NCBI RefSeq assembly: GCF_910596095.1
Contig: NC_056544.1
Span: 11,331,155 to 11,395,154 of the forward strand
DNA from: Thunnus maccoyii
Lineage: Eukaryota; Chordata; Actinopteri; Scombriformes; Scombridae
DNA length: 64,000 nucleotides
Direction: 5' to 3'
The notes beneath the pieces are model-generated. The model was not told the origin of the DNA. It worked only from the letters and a program-made list of their open reading frames with translations, and did no database searches. The translations under genes and the position numbers were made by a program. This document shows positions 13,111-26,500 of the stretch, piece by piece (the first letter of the stretch is position 1; every line of letters begins with the position of its first letter).

Positions 13111-16100
13111 GTTTGGCAGTGGTTGCTCGTAGTGACGGCAGTTTAAATCAAAATCTCTTAAATTGAATGTTCAATACAGTATATATTCGTCTGGTCCTTT
13201 TTGTCTTACATTATGTAAATTAAACGGTGTCACCAACAAAAAGTTACTTTTTTGAGGGGGAAAATATAGATTAGCTGAGCATGACACTAGTATATATTTA
13301 ATTGGTTGAATATGGGTCACTTTCCCCTTTTCCACATTTGTAAGTATATTTATTGTAAAAAAAAAAAAAAAAAAAAAAAAAGTATAAAAGATAAAGGCCT
13401 TTGATTGATGATACACAACATGCAAATATTTTACAAAGTGGCTGTACAAAAAAAGACAGCAACATTTCTCAAATTCTAAGTGCCTTCTTCACAAACAAAT
13501 TTGGCACAGCGATATCTGTTAATGTGCAATGTTTAAGTTCTCCTCCAGAGATTTTTTAAGATGTATATAAAATACTCTACATAATAATATGTTTCTGAAA
13601 TGATTTTGCCACAAAAAAGTGGCATTAAAGTGGCATCTCTTGCTTCTCCCTCATTAAAAAAAAGTTTTCCTGCTGGACACAAGATGTCTCCTACTTCACT
13701 GTAAAGTTATTCTCAATGTTTGCGCACGTGTGTAAGTTGTGTGTGTAAGATGGATATTGGACCAGAATTGGCTCCAAACTATTTGTGATTTTACAAATCT
13801 TGCTCATAGGCCCGCCCCTTAAAACTGGATTTTCAATGAGCACAGAGAAACTTTCCCCCTTCAGCAGATGAATGTGAAAAGAGCCTTCTAGTGTCAAACT
13901 CTGCACATACATCATTCTGCTCAGTGAAGCTCAAACATCCAACTGTAGGAACAAGAAGAAAAACATATTTTTGAGTGGAGGGGGACTTTAAAGAAATTCT
14001 GGAGATCTCATAACAAAATTTTCACCAACAAATGAACTCATGAAATCATAAACTGTACACAACAATTTGAGCAACTTTCTGATTGAGAATGACAATTGGT
14101 TATAAAATCCCAAGATTGGCTTTAGGTTTGTTCCCCACATTGTAAGAATCACTGAGAGGTGACTGAATAGATAGAAATAGATAATAGACACAGATGAGTA
14201 TTATTTAAAATTGATTAAAATAAATTTGGAGGCTGCTCTGCTTGTTGTTTTTTTCAACAGCTGTTGCCACCACGACAACCACAACACATTCTGCTGAGAA
14301 TCACCAGTTAACAACCGAAATACCGTCCACCTGCACTGCTGGAGGTTCAGTTAGTGTAAAATATAGGCTAAATGTTGACCCTCTTTTTCCTTCTGTCACA
14401 ATGCACATGAAATGACAACTCATCTTTTTTTGGGGCTGCCTCACTGACTTTTTTGGTATAACCTTAATCTTTTTTAAAAAACAGAAAATTAGATGCTCAA
14501 CTCAAACTCAAAATTGAATTTATTCTACTTGTTAGTTTTTGCTGATGAAATGTCTGTCAAGAAAATGTACAGTATAAAACTTATTTATTTATAAACAAAA
14601 TTCCATATACATGCCAGCAAATTTGACAAAATGACAAGTTATAATTAATGTACTCAGTTTTTGCCTTTTGCAACATTTTGTCAGTTTCAGACCTCCATAG
14701 TACCAAACAACGTTAGGCATTTTTACTTGATAACAACTTACATAATTAGCAGATTATCAAAATTGTTAATTCATTATGTGTCAGTCAACTAATGATTAAT
14801 TGACTAAATTCAGCTACTGTCAAAAGGAATATAAAACATCAAACCACATGCCAAACTTACATGAAACATAAAAAATAAAAAAGATCATTCATTTTTCAGT
14901 CTTCTGCCAGTTAGATCCACCAGTCTTTATTTTTACTCTTCGTAGAGGAAAGAGTCACATCAAAATCTGTCCATTTTTTTAAATGAAATTAGCTATTTCT
15001 TACTTTTCTTTCATTATTGCATCACTTACCACACACCTACACACACACAAAAATCTTTCACTGGTCATACAGCTCTATTACATTTACTACATGAACAGTG
15101 GTCATTTTCAAGGCAGATATTCAAATAAATGTTTAATATGAATGTGTTTCTAAAAATTTGTAAATTATTATGAACAAACATTGATGACTTTACTGTATGT
15201 TACAGCATTCCACCAGCAGATGGAGTCCTGCATTATCTGAAAGGATACAAGTCAAACAGCAGAACGTGTTCCTGAAACATGAAGCAACATGCAGGATGCT
15301 GCACCAGTAAACCAGACTGGTTGCATGAAACACTTCAGCCATTTGAGGGCATCAGTGATGGTGAAGCTGAACCTCAAGGATAGTGAACAGGCTGGATCGG
15401 ATCTTTGTGGATGCATTAAATTAGTATTAGGAAAGCAAAACAGGGAGATATACTTTAGTGTTGCAATAGAATACAATGAGTTGAGGTCGTGGGTGAATGA
15501 GGGTGGAGAAAGTTCATACTTTTACTACATGCAAAATATCCAGTCAACCCTTTAAAAGTTAGTGTGGACAGAGTGAGAGAGGGAAGGGCAAACACTGGAC
15601 GTGAGGCTGCAGAGTGGGTGAGAAAGTTGACTCTTATACCAGTTACTGGGGCTGTAATCGCAGTACAACTAATGCTCCATTTCACTGTGTTCAAGTGCTG
15701 TTTGTAGTCCACCTAATGACAAAACAAGATTACAATATCTCCGCTTATTCAGATATATTTATTTTCATTTCATTTACAAATAATAATGCAAAGATACAAA
15801 GACAGAAGCCTTCACACGAGAAAAATACATCAGGTACAGTTCAAACAGAAGCATATCTTATCTTTAGTATAGCACACATTTACAGCCAACTTGGGTTCTT
15901 TTGGTCCGATTTGACAGTTAGAATAGAAAACACACAAATTGAAGAACAAAGTCTTGAACCAGTCATTTTTAAAGGGTTAGCTCAAAAAAGTACCAACTCA
16001 CCAAGCTGTGCTGCAGAATGCTAGATTTTGCATATTCTATGAGCGTATGTTTCCTGTTGCTGTGAGTGCACTCTAGTAACACAGTGCACTCCTTCACGGC

Positions 16101-19100
16101 AGTAAAATGCATGTGCAGTGTTTGGAGTAGTATCACTGTACTCAAAAACAAAATACATTATATAACAATTTAGCTGCCATTGTATGAGGCTTGAACCAGC
16201 AGGACTGTCCTCAAAATGCACACAAAGGATTCATAGATGTGGGTAGCCCACTGAGTGACCATCCGTGAATATCACTCTTCCTGATTCAGCTTCCTGATTC
16301 ACTTTGTTTTTACATGTTGTGTCACAAAGTCAGTCTACACATATCGCCTGACTTTACAGTATTTATTTTTGCTATTTCTTACATTATTTCTTACTGTATG
16401 TCTATTGTTATTTCTCAGACAAGATGTGTATTGTAATATTCACTACAAAATAGTGTTTGACAGCAGGTTTATAAAACATAGGCAGAACTGAGTAATTTAA
16501 AGCACAAATGTTATGGTATTTTCTGAGATATCGTGGAATTGAGTATCATGCAAAAAAAAAAAAAAAAAGAGATTTCCCAGGTACGGAGCAGGATATATCA
16601 GTCACATCTCATTAAATTATGCTGCAAGAATTTCAGCAATTATGTTCACTGTAAACAATTCATCGATAAGTTCAAATATTTATATGAATAATAATTTGTA
16701 TCCCAATAAAATAATTTGATAGAGAAGAAAAAAAGGAGAGGATGTGTTTAGAGGGACAGGTTGAAATGTCTCAGTATTCTCATGCATGTATGGCTGTTTT
16801 GAGCTTTGGCTTTTTGATTCACCTGTTGATTTAACACTGAAAGAAAGAAGATTTGCTGTAAAACTAAATCAAATAAAATCTCAATAGTACCTGTTGTCTT
16901 CTGATGGCATGCAGCTGCTCACAGCAAGAGCAGGAAGGGGAATTTATAGAGAATTAAATAAAAAAAAGTGCTTTCAGGGCCTTGAAATGCAGAGAGATGA
17001 AGTACAAAGAAAATCTAATCATTCATACAACTTTAAAACCTCATTAAATAGAATATATCATTTCATGGTTGTAATATTGACATTATTATCATAGCATTGA
17101 AATTGCATGACTGATTCACTGATAAATCTGGTAGTTGAACAGCAAACACACTGTGAGTGGTTCATATGTAGTCTTGTAGAGTATTTGAGTCTTGTAGAGT
17201 ATTTGAAACATTTTGTGGAGAGAAAAACAAACATTGCTCTGTTGTAAACTCTTGTCTGTGTAAACACTGGTGTAATACCAATGGATACCTGAACATTGAT
17301 GCATAACAGGCCACACATCAGTCAGAGCTACTGTATCTACATGAGCACAAAAAAAGTTTGGGAGAAATACCAAAAACCGAAAGATGGACCTACAAAGATG
17401 TCAGGCTCACGATAAAGTCTGAGGTCCAGCAGAGAATTTTCGAGCCACGATGACATATTGCAGCACAGTATTTCTCAGTGCATTTTCTCACTTTGACATC
17501 ATATTACATAAAGCACGAAAAACACTGTTCCTACCATACAGCAATATACAAAGCTAGTCTATAGATTTACCATGACATAATACAGCTCTGTGGGTGTTGC
17601 ACAGAAAATAAGCACATACTGTATATTGCAGTGTAAAACATAGTACCGAACAAACAGCTTCTACATGTGCATAAAAAGGCTGATTACCATATTTCTGATG
17701 CTGTCAGGCTTCACTTACTGTAGCAGTTACATAGCCTACACATGACGCTGAATTAAAAAGAGACAAAAGACAGTTTTACCAAACAAGAAAAACAAAAACA
17801 CTTAGACGAACAAAGCTCACCCTGCCCTTCAAAAGAAATAAAACCAAAAAGGGCAAATCATGTCAAGAGATTCATGCAATCACAAAAGTATTAAAATAGA
17901 AAAAAAAACAAGCAAAACAAACCAAAAACACTGCATCATAATTGAGAAACATGATGCATCCAAAACATTACAGTGGTGAAAAAAGGGGGGAAAAAACATC
18001 TTCAAGCTCAACTGACTCGATCACATTTGTTAGAACATTTTTGATTTACATTGTGTGAGAATAATGGTGAAATGTGCTGAAACAGGAGGACCTTGACATA
18101 CATCAACAAACATACTGTTGCAGAGACAGAAAAGTGTTTTTCATAGTGTAGAATATTGATGGAAAATGGTGATATAGTGTCTTAGAAAATAAACTATTTC
18201 TTCTCCTTTTATGGGCATTTTAATAATTATTATTCCTGCACTGAATTACAACATGGATGCCATAAAATACTTCCTGTCTGGCACAATATCTTGATAATAT
18301 GCCTGCAGATTTCAATTGTACTCATTTGAGAAATTGCACTATACATGAATTTTTAAAAACTATTTTAATAATACATTTTTATTTGGCTAGTTAGTGATTA
18401 ATTACAATGTTTTTCCAGTTCATTTATTTGCTCAAACTGCTATCACTAGCGAAAAGAGCTGTGACGCCGTGCAAATCAGTTATAGAGAACTCTGATCAGC
18501 CCAAAATACAAATGTCGACTAGTTTCCCAAATTTAAGGAACAACTGACAGCTAAAATACTCATTTATTAAGTAAAAACGTGGCTCTTTTAAATAGACTGT
18601 ATGTGTATGACTTTTCAAAAATAACTATAATTTAATATAGATTTTTTTCCCTCCATATTTCTTTCTTTTTTTTTTTGTTTTTGTTTTTTTTTTTTTTTTA
18701 CAAGAAGGCATGTTTGATCAAAGACAGGGCAAACAGGTCCAGTGCACATAACAGTCACATGGGGTTTGGTATATAAATTCTCATAAATAAATGTTTTAAA
18801 TAAATGCATAAAGTGCATATGGGATATGGATATGGGACTTCACAGGGGATTTTTTTTAAAGAGCAAATGCAAGAAGCCATATAAATGCAAAACCAAAGAA
18901 AGACCGAAGAGACACGGAGCAAATTGAGAACGGGCACAAATAACACCAGCATGATGAAGAAACAGCGGTATTCAGTGTCACTGTAGTGCCAAGGAAACAG
19001 ACAAAGTCATCTATAAAATGTAAAACGATATTCAGTAACGGGTGAAGATATTTGGTCCTACAGTACATGAAAGGCTAGATATGAGAGAGGCAATGAGGAT

Positions 19101-20514
19101 GACAAGATGGCAACAACACAACTGTACAGATGTGACCTAAATACATTCTCATTGCATCAACAATGCTGTTCTAGTATAGAGGCAGTTCAATTGTCTGGAA
19201 AAATATATATATTTCAACTACACTGAGGTCACATCTTTGGGAGTAATCAAGGAGAGATTCAGTTTCTACTCTATGACACGCTCACTGAGCCTTTTTTTAG
19301 TCTACACCTTACTAGTTTTGAAATAAAAATGTTTCAAAAGTATCAAAAGAAATATAACATGGCACCATCATTGTGCATTCTATAAGAACTGTGCACATTG
19401 GCTTTCTCTATAGAAGGGTTCATTTTTATCAGTTTTATTTTACAGTCTTAAATCAATCGCTGTAGTTTTGCATAGATACCATTACGCAAAATCTAATCAC
19501 ATTCTGTACATGTAAAATAGAAAACAAAACAAACCTGTAAACATCTATTTCATAACAAATAACTCATTTATCCATTTAGATTTGACTGATAAATGAATAT
19601 GAAAAATGACACGGTAGTGAAAATGGATGAACAACAGGTGGATAAAGATCAGCACACCTTTAAAGTACAACTACAGTAATGCAACTGTGAATGATGTTGG
19701 CCAAACCGCCTGTAAAACAGTAAAAATGATTCAGCCATTAAAGTATTTTTTTTCTCACTTACATAATAGTCATCTTTGCATGAAAAACCAAAATGTCAAG
19801 CTATTAAGGCAAAACAAGTATGCACAGTGATTTGTGATTTCATGCATAACCGCTTTTTACTATGGTGAAATCAAACTTCAGCATTTCCTAAAAATAACTT
19901 AAGAGGAAATTTGGGATAAAATCAAACCAGGTGTGACTTTGGCTTCTACAACAAATCAAACAGGGATTGGCGCTTGAACAACCAGCTTGGCACAGAGGGA
20001 GGTTAAAACTTCACAAACCAAACCAAGAGGTGTTTCCTCTGAGTCATCAAGCTACGTGACGGGTGTGTGGTGTACTGTGGTTTGTTTAGGGTTTGCTCTG
20101 CAGATAGAGTTTTATCAATCATTGATAGAGAATAAGAGATCAGGTTCCTTACGCCCCCATGATATTTTTGTCAAGTTTCCACAAAGCAATATTCATAAAA
20201 ACTAGGCATCTATAATAAATCAAAAATGGATGTGTCATTAGCAAAAAGAAGTGTACAGGATTCATACCGTAACTCAAATGTCATAAGTCATAAACCATCT
20301 TCCGGTTCTGAAGAGAAGGGAGGCTGGCAACAGTCAATGCGTTTTCCTGCAATGATGTTTCTTTAAAAAAGCTCTCTTGTGGGGTTTTGATTGTGCCGAT
20401 TGGTGTCGAACTGACAGCTCTGCCCAGACGGGGCCTCGACCGACGCGCTCCAGAAATCTGCTCCCCGCCCAGGGCAGCGGCGTTGGCGAACCTGTGCATG
20501 AGCATGTAGAGCCG
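13111..20514. other. Spacer and probable crtc1 3' UTR; no gene seen
   Basis: About 7.4 kb, strongly AT-rich. The part nearest 20,514 is presumably crtc1 3' UTR; an AATAAA signal on the minus strand occurs near 19,433. No coding exon with family resemblance was found on either strand. It contains A/T runs (13,357-13,381, 16,553-16,568, 18,668-18,699), a fragment at 14,750-14,820 related to the 25.2 kb element, and otherwise nothing I can name. Confidence 0.55.
14750..14820. mobile_element. Degraded fragment of a TAGGGCTGCA-type MITE
   Basis: The succession 'gattatcaaaattgtt', 'tcaactaatgattaattgac' and 'cagct' parallels the 3' part of the better-preserved element at 25,161-25,496. It is short and diverged, so the assignment is tentative. 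Confidence 0.35.
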
Positions 20515-23500
20515 TTAGAGCCGGTCGAGGCGAAACGCGTCCTCTGTGGCTGGGTCAGCAAGGACCATGTCTGGGTCATTGAGCATGTGCAGGCCGTCGA
20601 GCGTCAGTGGGTCGATTTTCAGATCGTCCAGTGGGAACTGGGAGTCGACATCAAAGCTGACGTCTGTGGACAGGGAGCCAGTCAGGTCCTTGGGCAGGCT
20701 GGGGGGAGATTCTCCACTCACTGAACAGACGCAAAGAAAAAGAATTAGCAGTTAAAGACATTAGCAAGAATTATAAGGTAGATATCCATCTTTCTGAAGT
20801 CTTTAAGGAGAAGGACGTCTTCCGTTTCTAACTCAAATTAGAGAACGAATCAAGGACATGAAGAAAAAAAGAACGTTGAGGAGTCTGGGTTATGATTGGA
20901 TAATAACTTAGGAAGCCTGACATCTTAATATCTTAATTACACATTTCAGTAAGAGGCAGTTAACGACAGACACAGCTAATTTTCAGACAGAATGGAAAAC
21001 TCAGCGGGGGTGTAAAATCCTGTTGAATACTATTTTAATAGGTTAATCCCGGGATCAGCAAAGGCACCGGCTATAATTTTGAGCGGCATTTTTTGTCAGT
21101 TACCATCACTACATTATACATTTGGCATTTCCCTACATACATACAGTTTTAATTAGATGGCCCTCCCATCTGGATTTGCCCCTACCAAAGTGATTTTTTA
21201 TACTTTCAAACTCTGCTTAAGGAGATAGTTGATTGATTAAGTAAACGCACAGTTCTATAGAGTTGGACTTGAACGTCCTTAGTTGGGGATATGCTCATGA
21301 ATGCAGCCCTGTTTTGCAGCCAACAGTCAGCTGTCAGTTGAATTTGTCACCAGAACTCATGCTGTCACAGTCATTTAGTTACTGCCATCCAATATGTGAG
21401 TGACAGATTAAAAACAATGCAGGGCGATTTAAAGCCAGTTTAGTGGGTATACCACTACAATCTGACACATTATAACAGCCCTGCAATGAATCATATCTTT
21501 GTAAAGCGTATAATGTTTATGTTATGTTTTCACAGTGTTAGAAAAACTGTCACTATATCGAAACATGTAAACAAATATGAAGCTTCATTCTAGTTTGGGA
21601 TACTTCACAAAAGTATTATATTGTGTAATACAACACAAGCAGCAGCGTGTCACAGTTCTTTTGATAAACAAGCCACTTGCTGTGGGACTTAAGTGAGGCA
21701 CCTGTGAGAATGATGTTGGGGATGTTGCCATGGCTACTGTAGCCCAGCTGCTGCGAGTCCTGAAGGTTGCAGTGGCCACCAGTCAAACCCATCATTAGTG
21801 CCTGGGAGTAGTTGAGGGTGGACGTCTGGTTGTACAGGCTGTCGGAGCTGATGGGGGTTTCAATCATGTTGAACTGCTCCAACTGGCAATAACAACAGAA
21901 AGAAACATTTTCTGCTGCTGTTGTATCTACACAACATATACTCGCTCTAAAGCAAGAACAGGTTGAAAGCAGAATTAAATATGGATGTTCAGGTTTTTGT
22001 CAGACACAAACAGAGCCTGTACCTGTTGAGAGAGAGCGCTGGCCTGAATGGAAGGGAGCTGCTGGTCGTAGAAGTCTGCAAACACGCTGCCCAGTATGGA
22101 GTTATGCTGCAATAACAAACAAGTCAAATCTGTTTATTTAGACTCAGATAAAAACCTCCTGATGCGATTGTGAATATTCTTCATCCAAGCTGCAGAAGAT
22201 ATACGTTTAACATAAATATGTGGAATATGAAAAGGAGACAGTAAAAGCAGCAACAACAACAGAAGGACAGCAAACTGATTAAAATCAACTCACAACATCT
22301 GGAAATGTAAACCTCTGGAGTTTGCTAATTCACAGTCAGCTTGCCTACACCGAGGCTCACAGCGTTCTGTATCAGTATTATACAATCTTTGTGCATTTAT
22401 TACAGAGAGGAGAAAGACTGCTGTGCACTCATTAACTCAAACATTAACATAGCTCACATGTGCACTGACAGAATAAGGAGCAGCACAGAGAAGAAGCACT
22501 AAATAATCGTGTAATAAATAATAAATGCTAAACTACAAGAAGCTTACAGCATTACAGTACTCTCTGTGATATACATATGTAGCAGGCACTCGCTATCACA
22601 AGAAATTATGCATTAATTTTTTATACTGTGAGTTACTTACAGATACAGTACCAGTCAAAAGTTTGGACATCAGTTCTCATTCAAGTGAATAGGAAAGTGT
22701 GTCCAAACCTTTGACTGGTACTGTAGATACCCAAGTGCTACCTTGAAAATATTTTCCCATCTCCAGAATACTCAAAAACCAGCATTGAGAATGACTGAAA
22801 ACCTGTTAAAAAAGATTTTGTGTGCAATCAGTTACTAAAATTTATTTACATGTATAGGAACTATTCCAAACTATATATCATAATCTAAAAATACTGTTGG
22901 ATAGAAATGTACCAAATGTCAAAAATCAGGATGGGGACGCTTACTTTCAAAAGGCAGCTCTTTGCGAATGAGCTTCCTCTGCTGCCTTCTGGCCTTGGTG
23001 TTTTAATTAACACCATCCAAATGGAATAAAATTCACATGAAATGAAGGGAATCATTGAAAATATAATCCCCTTTGAGACTTTATTCTCCCTCCACTGAGT
23101 CATCCAGTGCAAGCTCTTGAAGATTCCCATTTGAATGTCCTCATTGAACCAGCAACAGAAATTCTCCTGTTTCATCGTGGCCTCTTAATGTATAAGTAAT
23201 TGGATCATATTCTCAGCCCGTGCTCCTCCTAGTACGAAACCAAATTATCTGTGTGTGCTGCAGATGTCCCCACAGGGCAGAGCAGGATAATAGAACACGG
23301 CCTGTCAGTTGTGGTTTAGCCTGGGGATAACCTCAGGACGATGAGTGAGCCACTTCAGCACAGGAGAGAACTGAGATGGGGAAGCAAACAGCAGGACAAA
23401 CGTGTTTGAATGCACACACGGCTTAAACCATCGCTGTCACTGTTCAAATGTATCTTTCTCAGCGTCTCAAACACACAAAGTCGCACTTATTAGTTAGTAG

Positions 23501-26500
23501 AAGCAAATGCTTATTTAAAATGAGTCTTTTACTGGTTGAGTAAAGGCTATAAATATCTAATACTGCACATAATGTACATTTACTGTAAATGCGTTGGCTT
23601 ATTCAAGGTTTTATAAAAACATATTAGCAGGTTTTAAAGAAGTGAATGATTTACAATACAGCCTGTTAACAAGAGTTTTAAATCTCAAATACTAATACTG
23701 AGCCTAACACAGATTAACAACCCTGATCCATGTTTACCTTGGGTGTGTTTAGTTTATCTTAAAGCACCACCCTGCAAGCGAGGCTCAGTTTGTTAGAGAT
23801 CCAACCATGAGAATGCTCCTCGAAAACACTTCGTGAGGGGAGGGGATTACCATCTCCTGTCATGTTCTCTCAAATCACTATGCTTGTGCAAAACCACAAT
23901 AAACACAGAGATCTGATAAACATAAAAGAAAAAAACTCCAGTACAGTGTCTAATTTAGCAAGACTGGGGAGGAAAATATAGGAGATGCAATGCAAATACC
24001 ACAAAAGCAGCAGAGTAGGAAGGTCAAGGACACAGCTACATCACAACACATAAATGACACTGAGTGTGTAAAGAGACTGGTGGTCAGATCTGGGCAAAGT
24101 AGAAACTACAACTGACTTCTTGTGTGAATTAACATGTAAATGACTTGACAAAGCTAGATTTCCTAGAATACTTGTTTAAAATGTTTAGTTTTACTTCCTT
24201 TTATCATGCCAGAGCATGAAAAGCACAGGTGTAATTAAATTAATTAAGGTGTTGTGTATTAGGAAACTTCAGGTGAAAAGAAATGTCATGTAATTAAGCT
24301 GTGAAAAAGGTCTAATGTCTTGCATGTTGATATCAGAAAAAGGTCCTCTTCTTATTATGAGTTAGAAGTTATGCCCCTTCCCTCTTACATAACTACATAA
24401 AAAGAGCAAGTAACTAAGTAAATAATTATTTAGCTAACTTTAAAAGGGAAAAAGTCTGCTTTAATTTGATTCATATTGTTCAAGTGCTCAAAATAAACTG
24501 ACATACTTTACAATTTATTGTGGAACTGCAGTGCAGAGTCCAAAACAAATTTCCCCATGAGGACAATTAAAGTATATCTTGATCTTTTTGCCCAGATCTG
24601 CTAATGTTGACACAAGAAAGCAGCTGTAGGGGGGGGGGGGGCAGCCACAGAGTCCTACTCGGCAACGATTACCACAGAACTACGATGCAAAGGGACGTTG
24701 ACGTTTATACAGAGTGAGCCAGCGACTCATTGGTTCACACGCCCTTACTTGAGGCGAGCCGCCAGGTGAGAAGCCTTGATTGGAGACAGGGGAGGTTGGA
24801 GACTGATTGGCAGAGGATCCAACCCTACTGCGGTACTGTTGGAGGGGGGAGGCCTGATACAAGAGGATATGTGAGTTATTCACATTGGAGGAGGTTCTTC
24901 GCTGGCGTTGTGGTGTGTTTGCTATGTGTAAATGTGAATATGGAGTTTTGTTAGATGTATGCCGAGGATGAAGGAAAGTGAACACTATATGTCACATCAA
25001 TACTTGAAGAATACTGAAAAGGCTATTGAGGAAACAGTGAAAACTACAGAAGATTAATTAGAAGAAATAAAAATATTGCCTGTAATCCAAGCCAAGAAAC
25101 TGAACATCTCTTTTGTTCTGTTCTGTCTTATTTTTTCTGTGTTCTCATCCTGTAGTCAAGTAGGGCTGCAGCTAACCATTATTTCCGTTATCTATTAATA
25201 TGACCATTATTTTCTCAAATAACTGTTTATTCTAGAAAACGTAAGATAATAGTGAAAAATGTCCCACAGCCCAAGGTGACGTCTTCAAATGTCTTGTTTT
25301 GTCCGACCAACAGTCAAAAACCCAAAGATTTTTGGTGTACAATTGTATAAAACAGAGAAAAGCAGGAAATCTTTGCATTTGAGAAGCTGAAAGCAGCTAA
25401 GGTTTGGCATTTCTGCTTACAAAATGACTAAAATGATTAACTGATTATCAAAATAGTTGCCAACAAATTTTCTGTGGATCAATCGTTGCAGCTGTAAAAC
25501 AAAGAATATTTGCACAAACCAGCAAAAACAAAGACAATATTCTCATGAAATTCAATTCTGATCACAAAATCAACTTGACTTGCCGTAAGCAATACACCCT
25601 CATAACTGTGGAGAGAAAAATATGAGAGGTACTATTCTAGTAAATATAACGAGACTGGTAAACTCTTATCACTCAAAAGACATTCTTAATCTATTGATAG
25701 ATAAGCTATCAAAACATTGGTAGCATGAGATAGAGAAGTGATAAAGCAGTCCAAGGTCTCTGAATACTGATGTAAACTGCAATGATAATTGTTGTGTTAG
25801 ACCTGCTCCCGAAACAGAGAGAAAATTGTCATAATCGTGCTGTAACTGTATCACAGCTAAAATGTACATCTTAGAAATGGAGGCAAACACATCCAAAATC
25901 ATCTCTGAACACAAAGCAACACATTATATAAGCTAGAAAACTCTAGATGAGTCTGTTTATTCGTGGTTAAATTAACAACATGTTAGGTCTAAGCTGCAGT
26001 CCTTCTGTGTCTCTTCACAATGTTTCAATTGACCCCACACTGTAAAGTCTATAACCGAGATGAAGAGAATGTAGGCCACTTCATTTCTGCAGTAATCCAA
26101 ACACATTCCCACTGCAACAGAAGTAGAGCAGCGAGAGCCAAGATCTGAAGGACGTGGCGGTGCCTTGCAGAAGTATTTAGATTCCTTGATGTTTTGCACA
26201 TTTTGTTGTGCCTCTATTTCATACATTAATTCAGTTTTTTTAGTGTAAGTTCTGTGCAAAGCATGCCAATAAAAAACTAAATTCCCGGACTGTAAAGATT
26301 TGTGTTTACATATAAATTTTAACAGACGGACACGTAGAGTTTTGTTTTCTTTTTGATGTAAATGATGTAACGTTTTACACAATCAATGTGATCTAGAGCA
26401 ACTTATCAAGGGGTCTGAATACTTAAACAAGGTGCATCACTAATATCAACACATTAATAGCGTTTGAAAACTGCTGTCATAATACAACACTGTGTGATAT

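Noticed and set aside
15205..15235. CTCF-like text 'ccaccagcagatgg'
   Set aside because: The spacing and G-rich half do not fit the consensus, unlike the site at 51,000-51,018.
25972..26382. 136-codon minus-strand frame
   Set aside because: It runs through a Tc1/mariner-like MITE (26,159-26,436) and has no domain.
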